Origin: Plicaturopsis crispa FD-325 SS-3
Lineage: Eukaryota; Basidiomycota; Agaricomycetes; Amylocorticiales; Amylocorticiaceae
Direction: 5' to 3'
Assembly (NCBI GenBank): GCA_000827205.1
Contig: KN832559.1
Location: 1,750,476-1,797,330, forward strand
Length of the DNA stretch: 46,855 nt
A program made the translations under genes and the position numbers. How positions within the stretch are numbered: the first letter of the stretch is position 1; every line of letters starts with the position of its first letter. Below the pieces are notes generated by a model that saw only the letters and a list, made by a program, of their open reading frames with translations, did no database searches and was not told the origin of the DNA. Of this stretch, positions 35,221 through 46,252 are shown piece by piece.

Positions 35221-36457
35221 ATGCCACCTATCTATTCAGGCTCTCTCGGGGCCAAGAAGAAGGCTGAGCTCCAGCAAATAGCTAGTGCTCTCGGGGTCAA
35301 CGACACTGGTACAAGAGACGATCTCTTCAACAAAATCAGAACACACCTAGACAACAACCAGGCCGAGCTCGAGGACAAGCCCGCGTTCTCGGGTCTCTTC
35401 GGCCGCAAAAAGAGGGCGGTCAGCGGAGTGCCGCCGCACGCCAACAGCCATGGGTGCGTCCTCCTACTCTAGTGTTTGCCAAAGCGCGCAACACTGATAT
35501 GACGCGCGCCGCAGCCGGAACGCGCATGATTCTCCGGAAAGCGAGAGCAGCCCGGAACGGCGCCCTGCGCGCCGCGTGAAGGCGCTCGATCCCGTGCACG
35601 AGTCCTCGCCCGTTGCGGACGCGCACGCCGTGTCCGGCCTACTGCGCAACACTTTCGGCACGCCCAGTAGCCTGCCACCCCTCCCCGACTCCCCGGACGC
35701 GACGAGCCTTGTCGTGCGCCGTCCCAATGTTGGCGCGATGGTGCATCATGTGAAGAAGCGCGAGGAGACGGCAGCGAAAGCTGTAACAGATAGTTTGGTC
35801 AACCTACGCGGGGTAAGCGTTCTTTTCGTGATTTACTTATGGTTTGATGATTGACGCGGTTTACAGTTCCTGTCGAACTCGCGTAATATATGGTCACTTA
35901 CTGCCGTGCTGGAGCTGGTGTACATCCTCGCAGTCATCATCCCCGTGCAACGCTCCTCGTTATCCATCCCGTTATCCGCAGCCGACCACAAAACACTCCC
36001 CCTCGTACACCCGACGTGGAGCGTGTTCTCCACGCCCGCGTTCTGGCTTGTGCTCATGCACTGGGCATTGCCGACTCTTCTCATCCCTGCGTTGTTCGGG
36101 AAGCTCATCTCTTTCGATCCGACGCCCCCGCCGCAACCGAGCCTAGCATCCTCTACTGCTCTGTCTCTTTCAAGGGCGCCGCCTCCTAGCGAAACTCCGA
36201 ACGAAACGCGGCTCCCCTTCGACCCCCTGACGGCGAGTATCATCCGCCTCGCCGCGCAGATTGCGTACCCGTTCCCGCAATTGGGGGCGGGCGTCGACGT
36301 ACTCGGCCCAAGATGGCGCGTGCTATCAGCGAGCTTGGGCGTAGCGTTCGCGTTTGCCGAGGTCGTCAAGGGCGCGGCTATTGCGCGGCAGCACGCGGGG
36401 GACAGCAGGGAGGTGCGGAGGTTGACGGGGGATGAGACCGTCGTCGAGGTCGACTGA
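35221..36457 (+). CDS. SAP-domain protein with C-terminal membrane segments
   Basis: Exons 35221-35453, 35515-35812, 35867-36457 give 373 aa. Residues about 8-42 form a SAP/HeH-like helix-extension-helix (KKKAELQQIASALGV...TRDDLFNKI), normally a DNA-binding module. A basic, Ser-rich stretch follows (GRKKRA, PERRPARRVK; possible nuclear localisation). The second half has two clear transmembrane helices, around AVLELVYILAVIIPV and WLVLMHWALPTLLIPALF, and a weaker one near the C-terminus. SAP/HeH plus membrane helices suggests an inner nuclear membrane protein tethering chromatin (compare Heh1/Heh2 and Lem2), but no MAN1-type domain is seen. The function is inferred only. Confidence 0.78.
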
Positions 36458-36788
36458 GCGTGGCCGGGCGGTGCTTATCTTTATTCTTTTTAGGCCTGAA
36501 ATTTCTATTCCGTTCCGTTCTTGGTTTGTGTCTCGCTGCTCTCGATATGCTTTCTATCTCGTTTCAAGTTTCCTCCCCGTCTTGTTTTGTCACGACCCCT
36601 TCACGTCCGCACGCATCGAAAGTTCGACGGCTTGGTATCCTTCTTGTTGATGCGCCTATAACATATGTTGTACAGTACTATAGTCTCGAGATACGTAGTG
36701 CACGCCCGGATATGTTATTTTTTATATCTACTCTCCAGTGACGACTTTGATTTGAACGTTTGAACGCGTGAAGCCGGGCAGGTGGAAA

Positions 36789-36849
36789 ATGCCGCGCCAC
36801 TGCCGCGACTGCCGCGCATTACCGCGCTGGTCGACTGACTGCCGCGCAT
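36789..36849 (+). repeat. TGCCGCG-rich repeat cluster
   Basis: Several TGCCGCG words at roughly 10-bp spacing, with an ATTACCGCGC variant. Confidence 0.6.
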
Positions 36850-38359
36850 CTTGTCTGCATCCATCCTCCATGCCACCCCAACCTCTCCCAGCTCCTGCAG
36901 CATCCTCTCCTGCGTTTGCTACGGCACCGAGTCCGTAAGGACATCCTCCGCCGTACATAACATTGACAAAGGCTGAATCTTGGACCCCCGTTGGATAGTG
37001 TCGCTTGACTGGCGGCACCTCTTTCATTCCCATATATTCTCGCTGCAGAGACCTTGCTCTCCTCATTACCATCTACACATGCAATGCCTCATGTGATCTC
37101 GGATTTGATTTATATGCTGCTATCAACCTCCGCGATTCAACGTCAACTGGAGTCCGGCAACGCCGTGCTCGAATATGCAGGCCTCGATCTCACATTTACC
37201 AGGGAGCGGGGTGTCGTGCGGCGCACGTATCTCGTGATGTGCTCCCAGAGTAGGGTGCGCGATGCGGGATAGGCGGACCAGGGACGACTGTACGGAATGA
37301 ATAGACGGTGAGCTTCAGACTGTTTCCACTTCACCTAAACTTCCAATGTTTCGTCGCTTGCAGACTATGGTATATATATGTACATCAATACCACTTTGTT
37401 TGCCCCCGTACCCCCATGTCCTCCAAGATACGTGAGGAAGCGCTCAGTGATGACTACTGTCTGCGCGCTGTGTTCTTGGAATCAGGGTCACACGCCCACA
37501 ACCTCCTGCAGGATAGACTCGATGCCACATTTGTGCACCGAGTTGTCGCAGTCCCGCAGATAGTCAGGCCCACGGCGCTGCAGCCTACTGAATGTGTGTA
37601 CTCATATCATATTGTGTTTGTGTACCTCTGAACAAAATCGCACATTACCGGACATTATCGAACTGGGCAAGTACACCTCCGTACCAACAGAGCACATAGC
37701 ACCTATTGCGCCATGTTTTCTGGCCTAGTGGTAGGTAGGCAGTTGGCCAACTTTCAGGGAGGCAAGCATGTGCTGTCAGGACCTCAAAAAGCATGCATTC
37801 AATACAGAGTATAGTACAACGGACGCAGGAAGTTATACTATAAGTTATAGTATGTATCATATTTGAGAGTTTACGCGTTTATGCACGGCACATGGTCAGA
37901 AAAATCGTGAACCAGAGAGGACCTACAATCAAGTGCTTCTTCCACCGAGAACTCTTGACGATGAAGGTTCTTCGCGTGTTGAGGTTAGTGGGTAGGGTCC
38001 ATGGTGGTGTTGCTCTGTTGCAGTGTCACGAGAGTATGCTAATTAAGCATGAGCATATAAGTAAGTGACACATTTGGTATGGCAAATGCACTCACACATG
38101 ACAGTCCCTGATGGTGCCCTGCATCATGAATGCGAGGGTGTCCTGAGTGCCCGTGATGCCACCTCCGAGTACACAGCTCACAGCGGGTCCTCACAAGATA
38201 GGTCGACGCCGTAGTATAATGTCGCGGCGCCGCGGCGGAGCATAGACGACACTCGTAGCTCGGGTGCAAGACGAATTTGTGTGGGCCAATGAACGCATGG
38301 ACGAGCGCGTCGATGGTCTACGCAGTGTTGGGAAAGCGCCGCGCAGGTCTCCACCACTG

Positions 38360-38472
38360 ACGCGCAGTGCCGCGCCATTACCGCGCCATTACCGCGCAGT
38401 GCCGCGTCATTACCGCGCAGTGCCGCGCAAGTGCCGCGCAGTGCCGCGCCAGTGACGAGCAAGTGCCGCGCA
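38360..38472 (+). repeat. Tandem decanucleotide-like array (AGTGCCGCGC / ATTACCGCGC)
   Basis: About ten imperfect units of 10 bp alternate between AGTGCCGCGC and ATTACCGCGC. An inverted cluster of the same words lies at 38719-38747, so the 390 bp between them may be one inverted-repeat element. Confidence 0.7.
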
Positions 38473-38718
38473 CAACCATTTCGTGGGGCGAGGTACAACA
38501 TCTTGAAAGAGACCAGATGAAGAAGGTTATGTCCGGGCCAGGCTCAAGGTAGGTCAAAGGTAGGCGGTGGAGGCACAGGAGGATACAGACAGCGAGGAAT
38601 CGACGGCGTCGAGCGCGTTTCGGGCAAAATACAACGCAAATCTGAAAGGTTTGTATGATAAAGTACAAGCATCTGGTAAAATGTTCTTAGATTAGTGCCA
38701 AAATGCATTTTGGTCCGG

Positions 38719-38747
38719 TGCGCGGCACTGCGCGGCAGTCCCGCGGT
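38719..38747 (-). repeat. Inverted TGCCGCGC cluster
   Basis: On the minus strand this reads ACCGCGGGACTGCCGCGC-like words matching the array at 38360-38472. It is 54 bp from the RFT1 start, so it lies in that promoter or leader. Confidence 0.6.
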
Positions 38748-38800
38748 AAAATCTCTCTGCCCCGTGAAGCCACGTTTGACGCGACATAGATTTCGCCATC

Positions 38801-40794
38801 ATGTCGGACGAGGACGTGAAGCCGTCGGACATTCCACTGCCCCCCATATCTGGGCTGCTATCCTCTGCCAGTGCGCTCATTGGCCTGCAGGTCCTCAGCC
38901 GGGCTGTGACCTTCATTCTCAACCAGTTTCTTCTCCGCCTCGCAGACCCGCGCGCGTTTGGGACCGCTGCGATCCAGTTCGAGCTCCTCTTGGGCACCAT
39001 CTTGTTTCTTGCGCGCGAGGGCGTGCGCGGCGCCCTGATCAGAGGATGGCCGAACAAGGGGCACGACGGGGACGACAGCGTTGAGCAGCGCGCAAAGCAC
39101 ATCATCGAAGGACAGCCGGAACCGACGAATGCGGGACACGTTCAGCAGACGGTGAAGAACGTCGCGTACGTGCCCCTCATGCTCGGCGTGCCCCTCGCGC
39201 TGGGCACGTCGCTGCTGTACGCTCGCATGGCAGCGGTGGAGACGAATGCGCAGCCGGGGTTCAGGCTGGCCATTGCGCTCTATGCAGTCGCAGCCGTCTT
39301 TGAGCTCATGTCGGAGCCCATGCATATCAGGTGCGTTCCCTGCGGCACACTCATGTTGCTCCTGTATTGATATGCATACACAGGGCTATGGGGGAGCTCC
39401 GCACCGAGGTGCGCGTGCGCGCGGAGGGCTGGGGTGTCGTGGTCAAAACACTGACTACGTTCGCCGTAATGTTCTACGACGCGAAAGAGCTCGCACTCGT
39501 GGCGTTTGCGCTCGGACAGCTTGCGTATGCGGTCACTGTGCTCGCTATTTACGGGCGGGCGTTCGGTGGCGTCCGAGTGTGGCCGATCCGTGTCGCGAGT
39601 AGGGCTCGTGGACAGGGCAATACCAAGTGTGTGTGGTGCGCTTTCCGTCGTATCGCGGTACGTGTGTACTGATGGTATATTCTAGGCTTTTGCATACCTT
39701 TTTTGATAAGGGCACGGTGGAGCTCAGCGCTACGATGACAGCTCAATCGCTTGTTAAGCATTTCCTGACTGAGGGCGACAAAGTGATACTATCATCTCTC
39801 AGTCCTTTGGAGGACCAGGGCGGTTACGCGATTGCCGTGAACTATGGTAAAGCATAATAAGCATATGTCGGAGACGCTATCTCCGTGGCTAACTGAGGTT
39901 TTGACAGGATCACTTGTAGCGCGAATTGTGCTCCAGCCTCTCGAAGAGATGGCTCGCATATACTTTTCGAATCTGCTGCCGGAGCTTAAGGAGGCCGATG
40001 CAGCTATGCAGAGAAAAGAAGATCTATCCGAGGAGAACAAATCAAATCTACGCTTCGGCGTCATGCAAGCCTCTACAACGCTGATTGTCTTTCTATCCCT
40101 CCAAGCCGTGTTTTCCATCCTGCTTCTGACATTCGGTACTGTGTACCTGCCATTCGCACTGCGCCTCCTCCTTCCACCCCGGTACCTTGATACTAGTGCC
40201 CCTCGCGTGCTGGCAGCGTGGATCTGGTATATCCCCGTTTTGGCTGCCAACGGTACACTGGAGGCTTTTCTCGCTAGTGTTGCATCCCCCGCTGATCTGA
40301 ATAGGCAGAGTCGGTGCGTTCTTCACCTCCCCATATGATTGCCCTGCCGATCGGACCTAAAATAATCTAGGTGGATGATTGCATTCTCAGCCATATACAT
40401 TTCCACCGCGCTTGCGCTTTACGCTGCTGGGTTCGGCGACACGTCGCTCGTCTACGCGAACATTGTCAATCTGTCTGCGCGCATCGCATATGCTGCGCAT
40501 TTCACCACCTCGTACTTCCGGGCGCGTGGCGCTCGGAACCTGCTCACTTGGGGCGATGTCATCCCCCAGCGTCCCCTTCTTGCGGCGTGCGCGCTCGCGT
40601 ACGGCATCGCGAAGGCGGCCGATTGGATGCTCGGAGCAAGTACAGCGCTGGAATCAAAAGGACGCGGGGCGTTATTCCAGCGGCCAGTGGTTATGCAGGT
40701 CTCTCTCGGAGCTGCCTTAGGACTGGCCTGTCTTGTTGTATGGTGGAAGACGGCCATTCACGTATGGCTGCCTCGAAGCCGGAAAATTGAGTAA
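38801..40794 (+). CDS. RFT1: RFT1, lipid-linked oligosaccharide (Man5GlcNAc2-PP-dolichol) translocation protein
   Basis: Polytopic ER membrane protein required for N-glycosylation, classically linked to moving Man5GlcNAc2-PP-dolichol across the ER membrane. Exons 38801-39330, 39384-39626, 39686-39846, 39908-40313, 40371-40794 give 587 aa, normal for the family. Family features: an N-terminal LIGLQVLSRAVTFILNQ helix, FLAREGVRGALIRG, HFLTEGDKVILS, the block RIVLQPLEEMARIYFSN, and a series of C-terminal membrane helices. The start at 38801 is the first ATG, with a hydrophilic N-terminus before the first helix. It converges on FIG4 with 51 bp between stop codons. Confidence 0.95.
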
Positions 40795-40845
40795 AGGTGG
40801 TATATGTGTAGGATGGGTATAGTACAATGATTGTGTGTAATAGTT

Positions 40846-43800
40846 CTATCTTGCCACTCCGGACTGTGATAGCCATCGTTCGTAATTGAATGTGACCGTA
40901 TCCTTTCTCGACACCGCATGATACTCAGGTGTTCCACGCTCCACATACGATACAAACAAGGGGTCGGGTGCCTCGTCTTGCCAGTCTGAAAGCTCGCCGG
41001 CTGCGGTGCCTACGGCCGTCTTGTATATGGCAAGATCGCGCTCTTGGATGCGGTCGCGAGAGTCGACAAGGTTTTGGCATTGATCGATGTACCTTTGGAA
41101 CTACATGAGCGGTGGGCAGGACAGGACACAGGAAGGACAAGATTGTACAAACCCTCGATACTCGTTTTCCTCGTGTTCCGGAACCGTCGGGTCCAGCAGT
41201 TTGAGTGCCATATACTGAGTGGAGCGCACATCGAGTTCTGGTTCAGTCGCCGCCTTCTTTGCTTCGCCTTTCGGGACGGCCTTGCCATGCAATTTCGACG
41301 GCGTGGTAGGATGGGACCCTATCCATCGCCTGACACCTTCCATCAACCTGTAGCCAAACAAACATCATCAGGAACGTTCAGATGAAGAGCGTCCTGGAAT
41401 TACTTAGGGTGGTGCACGGAGCGATTGCTATGGGCCAAGAAGGGGCTGTGGTTGATATCCTTTGCGGTTTTCCTATGTTATTGGTGAGCATCAATTAGAG
41501 TGTAGAAAGGAGAGTCGCGCCTACCCCGGAAGCTTCAGGGTACTGTTCATGGAATATGCGAAATGTTGACGGAGTGACGTGAATAGCAGCGGGCGGTAGT
41601 ATTCGATCCAAAAGTCGCCCCGTGTTTGCACGAAGTTGCGCATTCCCCGTTCGCATTCCGTGACGACGTACGCTGGCTCTAGGTTTTCTTTGTTAAACCA
41701 TGCTTGGTACCCGCCACGTCGGGCAGGTTGAGTAATAGTCCGTTCGCCTTGAACGCCTAGGAAAAGGTTGATAGCGGCCTGTTTGTCGGCGTCTGTTGGG
41801 AGAGTTAGCAGGGAAAATTTGCAGTCTCTGAGGAAGACGAACCAAGGAGTGAATTAGTATAGAAACGCCGGATATTCTCGATGATATCGCGAGAATGGCT
41901 ATTCCAGTGAGGCATCCGTCTGTATGTTTCTACACGGTTGACTAGTGCACTTCCAGTATATTGCAAGGCAATAGCTAATTGTCGAATTAACGGCAAAGCG
42001 TGTATAGGCCGGGAAATAGAACGCACTGTCACCGTGGTCATGATACATCTCCGTGAGCATGTTGACTGCATCTGAATCGAAGGCTAAATTTGGGCTCTGC
42101 ACAACCCCAAGTGCATATAATTGGTGTCCCAAAGCGCGCTTGCCAAAGACGAACTGGGCGGCGTTCGTGCGATCGAGACAATCGACACAGTTCGTACGAC
42201 AGATCCCATTTTGAAGCGATATCGTACTGCGCCAAGGCGGTGCCACAGTGTCGCTTCCCATATTCGCAGTGTTAGAAAGTTGACTGGAAAATAAAAGGGC
42301 ACCTCACTCAGTCTCATTCTGTAGGTAATGCGAATATGGCTCTGGTCCCGAGTGGAAAAAGCCGGTCATCTGGATTGATTCTTCGGCAATGTCTTCCAGG
42401 TAGCTTATGACATCTTGTGTTTTCCTGGAGACGCGTAAGTCACATGCAAACGGATGCTCAAGGATCAACCTACTCCTTGTATGCGCGCGACATGTCCCAG
42501 GCTCGGTATACCATCTTCTTATCCTGCGGTAGGAACTGGTTGAGATAACGGACGCACTGCGTATACTCATCCAGGAGCTTGGATTCACGGGGGACAGGCT
42601 CCCGTTTCTTGATGAGGTTTAGGATTGTAATGGGGGCGCCGTAGCGTCTGAAGAGATCGTCGAAATGACGTGAGGCGGCAGTAAAGAACGGATCGACGAC
42701 GTTGACTGAGACACCCTTCAATACCCATGTCAGAGAAGGTGTGGTACGAGAGGGCGCACTTTCAATGGGCGGTTTGGGGCTCATGCTATTCGTTTCCTGA
42801 GTCCAGTATATCGGGATACTTCCACGGTACTTCAAAGGATATTGCGTCAGATGAGCCCCAACGATAAGAGAACAAATTGTACTTGAACATAGCTCGTGTA
42901 GTTCGGACTGGGCCGACGATTCTGCCGTTCGTAGAGCGAATCCCTACGTGCAGGATAGTAGAATGGTGTCGTCAAGGCTTCAGATACGATCTGCTCCGTT
43001 TCTACTTCGTTTGCGACATTGCCCTGAACCTTGTAAATGCATTGTTTAAGCAAAGATGACGGGTGGGCACAACGGACCTCATCATTGACACCTCTTTTAA
43101 GATACCGGGCACCAGCATAGTGCCGGGACCTCCGAGCAATCAAGGTTACAAATATAACTCTGCCAAGGACAGTTAGTTCTTCATATGTACGAATGGTTCA
43201 TTAGTCAAATCTGAGCGTCTACGAGAAAGCGTGCGCTTACTCGCTTGGTCTACGTGGCCATGGACAAGGGGTAAAAGCCAGTGCGCTTTGATTGTCGAAG
43301 CTTCTTGTTCTCCAAATGTCGCGGTCAGCATGTGGAAGTTCCATGCATATCGATCGTTGAATGGCCATTGCCCACGAACTGATCGACTGGTTTCCGTAAG
43401 ATTATGCTGCAGGGTGGACGTCAAGTCGTAGGTATAACTACATCATACAGATTAGAAAGGCTGAGGATATGCGCGACAGGACTCATACCTGAAGTAGAAG
43501 TTCTTTGAGAGGTCGACTTGCTTGAATATGTTTATGAGACGCTGTTCCTCCGCGGGTTTCTCTATTTTGTGTGCCGAGCAGACAGGCACCATCTCTGTGT
43601 TTTCGCAGTGAAAAAGATAGTGCCCGCCGAGAAGGGCGACCACTGTTCGCTTTGAGATGAGAATCATGTACCATCCGGCAGTAAACCGAATGAATCCTAT
43701 GCGCGACAGAAACGCTTTAGCCAAGTCTTCGAAGATAGCTATTCCACCGCGCACCTGCAATCCCAAAGAACACCCTGGCCTTTCCAAGACCCCCCGAGCC

Positions 43801-44187
43801 CTTATTTCCATCATCGAGCATCTTCAGCATGGCGCTCATCTGTTTGCCGCTGTATTCGGCTTCGTCCTCGACAACGAGGAGTTCATCCTGTGAGGTGCGG
43901 TCGACTTTTATGATACGGTGACGCGAGTCGGATGCATTGGATGCTATAATATAGAAACGAAGCTTATTTTCGTACAATATGAACTTGTTGAACGCCGATG
44001 AAGCTTGAGGGGTCGACAATGGTAGCGGGATGTTCAATGAGGCGCTAGAGTGCGGTTTTCGACCTATGGGCGGGGCATTTCCAAGTTCCTTCACCGCTGT
44101 CGATGCCGCTTGTACAGCCGGGCCCGGAGACATGGCTATGAAGGTCATGTTGAGAGTGCCTAGAGGATACAGTAGGATCGAGTTCAT
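40846..44187 (-). CDS. FIG4: FIG4 polyphosphoinositide 5-phosphatase (SAC domain)
   Basis: Partner of Vac14 and Fab1 in the complex that makes and removes PtdIns(3,5)P2 on the vacuole or endolysosome. Exons 44187-43755, 43696-43489, 43437-43241, 43157-43078, 43023-42883, 42829-42474, 42424-42308, 42253-42027, 41974-41843, 41792-41525, 41472-41404, 41347-41149, 41100-40846 give 893 aa (yeast protein 879). Diagnostic blocks are [49 protein letters not shown], the catalytic CVDCLDRT (Cys533, CX5R), [14 protein letters not shown] and AINLFLG. The C-terminal third follows Fig4 rather than Sac1, with no C-terminal membrane anchor. The start is uncertain among ATGs at 44187 and about 44148; about 60 residues precede the conserved region. 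Confidence 0.93.
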
Positions 44188-44697
44188 TCAAAGACGGTTC
44201 TGCCGGTACCAGGCCGTCGGGGCCTGTCGACGTATTCGCCATGCACACGCCCGGAGGCCGCTGTTGAAGGTCACGCCGAATACGATGTTGCTGACGAGGT
44301 GGTGTGCGTTGTGAGCCACAGTGCCGAAAGCAGATTGATATTGCAGTGGGTTGGCGTAGGTTCGGAACAAGCCCCTGCTCCGCGCCGGCGGGCCGGCGAA
44401 CCTAAGATGCTCTGTACGAAGGGGGTTTCTGAGCGCGAACACCTCCACCAAATGAGGTTTGTTTCCTTAGCTTTCTCATTTGAACATGTCCTTAGCATGC
44501 ATATAAAACATGTCAAAGTGTCTGTAATAAGAAATACGAAATTCCCATCTTTCTGCACCAAGTTTTCCAACGGGCTCGTTGCCCTGCTAAACTAACATTG
44601 TGCAACCATCCGTTGACCGTTTTTCTTGATTCTTCGAGCTCTAAGCCTTGAGACTGATGACAGAATATAACGGTGCCCGCTTGCACCCTCTGTCCAA

Positions 44698-44714
44698 CGC
44701 GCCTCGGTGGCGCG
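44698..44714. repeat. GC hairpin, 6-bp arms
   Basis: CGCGCC (44698-44703) and GGCGCG (44709-44714) with a 5-nt loop. Just downstream ATCTGCC/GGCAGAT forms a 7-bp inverted repeat (about 44725-44741), followed by TCATGTGAC. All lie on the inner side of the right dispersed repeat. Confidence 0.55.
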
Positions 44715-44767
44715 CGCAAAGACCATCTGCCATAGGCAGATCATGTGACCAACTTTCTGGTTTGGTT

Positions 44768-44794
44768 TTTGCCGCGCCACAGTGGCGCGGCAAA
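44768..44794. repeat. Perfect 13-bp inverted repeat with 1-nt centre
   Basis: Arms TTTGCCGCGCCAC (44768-44780) and its exact complement (44782-44794). It occupies the same relative place in the right repeat as the hairpin at 374-413 in the left repeat, but with unrelated arm sequence. Confidence 0.8.
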
Positions 44795-44888
44795 TTTGAG
44801 ACCAGAACACACAGGGGCTATTTTCTATACTGGGTTGATTGGTCAGCGTTCATGGACTTGTAATTTGCTGTCTGTTATTTTCCTTTTC

Positions 44889-45064
44889 CTCAGTCGTTCC
44901 ACATCGTACTGTGCGGCTGAGGTATGTTACATTCATTCATACATTACTTTGGCTGTTTACTTATGCTTGTACTAGACGCGACGTACTCGCTTTCATAGGT
45001 ATAATTCACTTAGTCGTTCCACATCGTACTGTGCGGCTGAGACGCGACGTACTCGCTTTCATAG
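44889..45064 (+). repeat. Dispersed repeat, right copy: duplicated two-part hairpin unit
   Basis: Mirror of the left-end repeat. After a pyrimidine tract ending CCTCAG come B' (44894-44921, 28 nt), a GT...AG segment (44922-44975, 54 bp), A' (44976-44998, 23 nt), a 15-bp GT...AG spacer (44999-45013), then B' again (45014-45041) fused directly to A' (45042-45064). Both B' copies and both A' copies are identical to each other. Compared with the left element the units differ at roughly a quarter to a third of positions, yet order, insert size and the 15-bp spacer are kept. Hairpin B' pairs CTCAGTCG with CGGCTGAG and CACA with TGTG. Confidence 0.85.
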
Positions 45065-45440
45065 ATTCTGTCAACTGATTTATTGGATATACTGTATAGA
45101 TTTGACCTCAAGTTCGTCACGTGTCACGCAGGGTCCCAAACTGAACCTATTTCGTGTGACTGTCCCACCAAAACTTGGCCCGCAAACTGGATTTGTGACC
45201 AAATGGCTGGATTCAGACGTGACGCAGGCCCTTTGAATCCGGGGACTCGCGGCGTGAGCAAAGGGCGCAGCAAGATATCAGGAGACGCTGGGCCCCTTGA
45301 ACCTATACCACTACCACCGTACTCGTTCGCTCCGCTACACTGTACCGTAACCCTCGTTTAGTTCCCTTTTCCTCTTCATTCCTCAGCATAGAACATTGCA
45401 TTTCATTCCTTCCTCACTTTCTCCTTTCCCTCTCGTCACC

Positions 45441-46250
45441 ATGCCTAAAACTCATTCAAATAAGCCCCCCAGTTCCAAAATGTTGTCCTTAGCCAATCAG
45501 CGCGCACCCGCCGTTCCCGTTCCCACACCACTTCCTCCCCCAGTTACCAATTCCACAATGTCCTCGCCTGCACCAGCTCCTTCATCTGCATCTTCCGTAA
45601 CTCTTTCGAAAATCTTGGCTCGCACAGCTCCCACTGTCTCTTCAACCACCGCTGCGCAGAACCCCATCACGATTTGCATTCCCGTGCGCATCATGGTGTC
45701 TCCGCCCAGGGCTGGTGCCAGCGGCCTGCAACCCGCCTTGCCTCCTCCCAACCGCGCACCCTTCGAACCAATGCTTGACAACGAGGACGACCTCAGTTGC
45801 GTTGCGGGTCGCTGTCCCCACGCTCCCTCTCCAGCTACCCCCGTCGGTCAGACAAAGGCTGAAGGCAAGCGTAAGCGGCGCGACACGCCCAGCGCCGCTG
45901 GCCATATCTCCGCTGGCCATCCTCCATCTACCCCGCGCCATAGCCGCTCTACTGCTCCCGTGCATGGACGCTTGCCGCACGGATCTCGCACACACTCGCT
46001 CTCTCAAACTCCTCGCCACTCTGAGCCCGCAGCGCGCAAGGACGCGCCCACCCCGCTCTTGCGACAAGGTTCCCACTCTGCTGCGGAGTCGCCGTTCACT
46101 CAGCAGAGCTCCGGTGCATCCGCCAGCTTCGCTGCCCGCCTCGCAGCGCACAGGCGTCCTTGTAGAGGTATTGTAATGTGGCCCTCTGTAGAGCTAGGTC
46201 GCATTACAATGGCAAGCTTTATAGACCCGCCAGCCATTTTCACATTGTAA
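45441..46250 (+). CDS. Pro/Ser/Ala-rich protein of unknown function (possibly disrupted at its 3' end)
   Basis: Open frame of 269 codons beginning at a good context ATG (CACC before MPKTHSNKPP). It is preceded by a CT-rich leader usual for expressed fungal genes. Composition is dominated by Pro, Ser, Ala and Thr, with a basic patch (KAEGKRKRRD) that could be a nuclear localisation signal. No domain is recognised. The last 30 or so codons run into AT-rich sequence with 9-bp inverted repeats (46170-46252). The natural end may instead lie past a donor-like GTATTG at about 46168, or the gene may be truncated there. It could be a real lineage-specific gene or part of a mobile element. Confidence 0.45.
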   Translation: MPKTHSNKPPSSKMLSLANQRAPAVPVPTPLPPPVTNSTMSSPAPAPSSASSVTLSKILARTAPTVSSTTAAQNPITICIPVRIMVSPPRAGASGLQPALPPPNRAPFEPMLDNEDDLSCVAGRCPHAPSPATPVGQTKAEGKRKRRDTPSAAGHISAGHPPSTPRHSRSTAPVHGRLPHGSRTHSLSQTPRHSEPAARKDAPTPLLRQGSHSAAESPFTQQSSGASASFAARLAAHRRPCRGIVMWPSVELGRITMASFIDPPAIFTL

Positions 46251-46252
46251 TG
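46170..46252. repeat. ATTGTAATG inverted/direct repeats
   Basis: ATTGTAATG at 46170-46178, its complement CATTACAAT at 46202-46210, and CATTGTAATG again at 46243-46252. This may be a hairpin or the footprint of a small inserted element at the end of the Pro/Ser-rich frame. Confidence 0.5.

Larger units (their letters stand above)
36458..38800. other. Gene-poor stretch with GC-rich repeats
   Basis: About 2.3 kb without a recognisable gene between the SAP gene and RFT1. Open frames (for example 37308-37631) match nothing. It contains three clusters of TGCCGCGC-type words (36789-36849, 38360-38472, and inverted at 38719-38747), probably remnants of a small repeat element. Confidence 0.5.
44188..45440. 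other. Intergenic region with the right dispersed repeat
   Basis: 44188-44690 is the 5' flank of FIG4 with no further gene seen. 44698-45064 carries the hairpins and the duplicated unit of the right repeat copy, annotated separately. 45065-45440 shows no gene; its last part, rich in CT, precedes the ATG at 45441. Confidence 0.5.

Noticed and set aside
38360-38472. CRISPR-like array
   Set aside because: The units are 10 bp without spacers, and this is a eukaryotic genome.
44650-44690. Hammerhead ribozyme core, from CTGATGA near 44652
   Set aside because: No GAAA partner strand, cleavage triplet or three stems fit around it.
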